This document shows positions 62,147 through 64,000 of a stretch of DNA of 64,000 bases, piece by piece (the stretch's first letter is position 1; every line of letters begins with the position of its first letter). Where the stretch lies: positions 62,001 through 126,000 of the forward strand of contig NZ_JACGWX010000003.1 in assembly GCF_014137945.1 (NCBI RefSeq). Reading direction: 5' to 3'. This stretch comes from Microcella alkalica (lineage in GTDB: Bacteria; Actinomycetota; Actinomycetes; Actinomycetales; Microbacteriaceae). Made by a program: the position numbers and the translations under genes. The notes under the pieces are model-generated. The model was not told the origin of the DNA. It did no database searches and worked only from the letters and a program-made list of their open reading frames with translations.

Positions 62147-62887
62147 CTATCGCGACGATTCCTCGACGGGTGCAGGTTTCGCTTCGGCGGCGCGGATGGC
62201 CGCCTCGAGATGGCGCGTCGCTGTGCGGAGCGCGCGCTCGGCATCCCACCCCCGCTCGCGCGCGACCGCCACCAGGTGGAGGAGCTCCTCGCCGAGGGCC
62301 TGCTCGTCGGCGAGGTCGGGAGCGCCGCGTCTGTCGCCGCCGGCGTCGGGCGCCGGCGTGACGCCGACCCCCTTGCTCAGCACCTTGTCGGCGCGCACGA
62401 GGGCCGGGAGCCCGGCGGGGAGCCCGTCGAGGACGCTCGTGCGGGCGGGCTTCTCCGCGGCCTTCCACGTCTCCCAGTTGGCGGAGACCTCGTCGGCGGT
62501 GTCGGCCACGACGTCGGCGAAGACGTGCGGATGGCGCCCGACCATTTTGCGCATGCTGCGGGCGGCGACATCCTCGATCGTGAACGGGTCGGCGGGGTCG
62601 GCCGCGGCGATGTCGGCGTGGAAGAGGACCTGGTACATCACGTCGCCGAGCTCCTCGAGCAGGTCGTCGCGCGTGCCGTGCTCGATCGCGTCGACGAGTT
62701 CGTGCGCCTCCTCGATGAGGTACTTCGTCAGGCTCTCGTGCGTCTGCTCGGCATCCCACGCGCATCCGCCCGGAGCGCGCAGCCGCGCCATGACGCCGAT
62801 GAGCGCGTCGAGCGCGGGGTGCGCCTCGACGGGGGTGCCGGCGGGGGCGGTCGTGGGCCCGTGCGAGTCGGGAGTCGTCGAGCTCAT
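62147..62887 (-). CDS. mazG: Nucleoside triphosphate pyrophosphohydrolase MazG
   Basis: MazG hydrolyses noncanonical or excess NTPs. The 246-residue protein has one full MazG domain with the metal motif EEAHELVDAIEHG (EExxE) near residue 56 and EELGDVMYQVLFHADIA (ExxD) near residue 75; GCAWDAEQTHESL precedes it. It is shorter than the two-domain E. coli enzyme and typical of actinobacteria. A CAGGAT box ends 6 nt before the ATG. The MazG-eno-ftsB-DUF501 linkage is conserved in the phylum. Confidence 0.9.
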   Translation of the reverse strand: MSSTTPDSHGPTTAPAGTPVEAHPALDALIGVMARLRAPGGCAWDAEQTHESLTKYLIEEAHELVDAIEHGTRDDLLEELGDVMYQVLFHADIAAADPADPFTIEDVAARSMRKMVGRHPHVFADVVADTADEVSANWETWKAAEKPARTSVLDGLPAGLPALVRADKVLSKGVGVTPAPDAGGDRRGAPDLADEQALGEELLHLVAVARERGWDAERALRTATRHLEAAIRAAEAKPAPVEESSR

Positions 62888-62918
62888 GCCGTCATCCTGG
62901 CATCGTCGGGCGCGGCGC

Positions 62919-64000
62919 TCAGGCGGGCGCTGGCGCGTCGGCTCCCGCGCGGTCGGGCGCCGCGTGCGCCTCCTCGCCGCGCGGTGCGGGTGTGCGGGGC
63001 ATGGTGGATGCCGCGACCAGGGTCACGACTGCGGCGACGAGCGTCGCGGCGAAGACGGCAGCCGAGGCCGCGATGATCGCCTCCGAGCTCACCCCGTCGT
63101 CGACCGGGATGCCCTCGCGGCCGATGATGTCGTTGGCGATCGCTCCGAAGATGGCGACGCCGACCGCGCTGCCGATCGATCGGGCGAACAGGTTGGTGCC
63201 GGTGACGACCCCGCGCTCGTTCCACGGAACGCTCGACTGCGCGGCGATGAGCGAGGGCGTCGCGACGAGGCCCATGCCGAGTCCGCTGATGAAGCACGCG
63301 AGCGCGACGAGCGCGACCGACGGCGTGGCGGCGAGCGCCGCGAGCAGCGCAGGGCCCGCGATCACGAGCACCATGCCGATGAGCACCGTGCGCTTGAACC
63401 CGAGCGTGAGGTACAGCCGCCCCGACTGCGCGGCCGAGATCGGCCAGCCGATCGTGAGGGCGCCGAGGGCGAGCCCGGCGACGAGCGGCGAGACGCCGAT
63501 CGAGCCCTCGAGGTAGGTCGGCACGTACGAGGTGAGCCCGAACAGCACCGCGCCGATGCCGGTCGACACGAGCGTCGTCGTCAGCAGAAGCCGCCTCGAG
63601 AACACCCACATCGGCAGGATCGGCTCGGCCGCGCGCCGCTCCGCGAGCCCGAACGCGATGAGCAGAGCTCCGCCGCCGCCGAACGCGACCGCGCTCTGCC
63701 ACGACAGCCAGGGCCACGCCTGGCCGCCCTCGAGCACTCCGACGAGCAGCAGCGCGAGCGCCCCCGTGAGCAACACAGCGCCGAGGTAGTCGACGCGGTG
63801 AGCGCGGCGCTCGACGTTCTCGTGGAAGTGCCGGATGAGCATCCACCCCGCCAGGATGCACAGCGGGACGTTGACGAAGAAGATCCAGCGCCACGCGTCG
63901 AGCTCGGCGAACAGGCCGCCCAGCACGGGCCCGAGAACGGCGGATGCCCCCCACACGCTCGCGATGTAGCCCTGCACCGTGGCGCGCTCGGCGACGGAGT
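62919..64000 (-). CDS. MFS transporter, DHA2-like, 5' end cut by window edge
   Basis: The visible 360 residues are the C-terminal part of a drug:H+ antiporter of the 14-helix DHA2 type. The frame begins beyond base 64000; the first residues read SVAERATVQGYIAS and lead into the antiporter motif C (GASAVLGPVLGGLFAE). The gene keeps the loop after helix 6 (HRVDYLGAVLLTG) and about eight later helices, and ends in an Ala/Pro-rich tail. The GTG near 63977 is internal, not a start. The substrate is unknown. Confidence 0.85.
   Translation of the reverse strand, partial: SVAERATVQGYIASVWGASAVLGPVLGGLFAELDAWRWIFFVNVPLCILAGWMLIRHFHENVERRAHRVDYLGAVLLTGALALLLVGVLEGGQAWPWLSWQSAVAFGGGGALLIAFGLAERRAAEPILPMWVFSRRLLLTTTLVSTGIGAVLFGLTSYVPTYLEGSIGVSPLVAGLALGALTIGWPISAAQSGRLYLTLGFKRTVLIGMVLVIAGPALLAALAATPSVALVALACFISGLGMGLVATPSLIAAQSSVPWNERGVVTGTNLFARSIGSAVGVAIFGAIANDIIGREGIPVDDGVSSEAIIAASAAVFAATLVAAVVTLVAASTMPRTPAPRGEEAHAAPDRAGADAPAPA

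Overview
This window is high-GC actinobacterial chromosome and most likely belongs to the Microbacteriaceae. The evidence is very GC-rich coding sequence, frequent GTG starts, many 4-nt ATGA/GTGA gene overlaps, actinobacterial families (DUF4245, DUF4307, DUF501, mycosin-like S8 protease, MMSDH) and a gene order I recognise from other actinobacteria. I cannot fix the genus. No stretch longer than about 220 bases lacks a gene, and I saw no insertion sequence, phage gene, CRISPR array or replication origin.

Layout. 1-13.1 kb: acyltransferase, YchF, gamma-glutamyltransferase, phosphoesterase, flavin-dependent oxidoreductase, DMT permease, exonuclease, a small coiled-coil membrane protein, OsmC, methylmalonate-semialdehyde dehydrogenase with its LysR regulator, RmuC and a VOC protein. 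13.2-23.1 kb: acyl-CoA ligase coupled to a BASS-type transporter, GlpX, then a catabolic operon for a four-carbon sugar acid (GntR regulator, OtnK-type kinase, LtnD-type dehydrogenase, GntP permease) with a readable promoter and operator, and class II fructose-bisphosphate aldolase. 23.1-31.2 kb: a histidine kinase coupled to a degenerate partner, IspH, exonuclease VII (xseAB), DUF4245, beta-carbonic anhydrase and fumarase. 31.3-35.8 kb: a DabB-DabA-PII-like inorganic-carbon pump operon with a divergent winged-helix regulator. 35.9-41.6 kb: PhoH2, class V aminotransferase, UppS, TrhA, a small membrane protein, DUF4307 and GreA. 41.8-53.5 kb: threonine deaminase and an AI-2E protein, a four-gene ABC importer, a YcaQ/AlkZ-like glycosylase, HtpX, LemA and a 705-residue secreted-plus-polytopic protein. 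53.5-64 kb: an odd tRNA, type II NADH dehydrogenase, S8 protease, DUF501, FtsB, enolase, HisRS, an ABC-2 exporter, MazG and the 3' part of an MFS transporter cut by the window edge.

How they fit together. The central 29-36 kb part looks like a CO2/bicarbonate supply island. DabA keeps all four zinc ligands, DabB is the cation-translocating subunit, a PII-like protein is translationally coupled at the end, and a beta-carbonic anhydrase converges from the other side. From memory of the M. tuberculosis order (ychF-ispH-xseAB-DUF4245-glpX-fum-phoH2-...-uppS-hemolysin III-...-mca-DUF4307-greA), the dab genes look inserted between fumC and phoH2, glpX is displaced, and mca is absent from its usual place. 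Many genes carry a TANNNT box only 6-8 nt before the start codon and no Shine-Dalgarno sequence, which suggests widespread leaderless transcripts.
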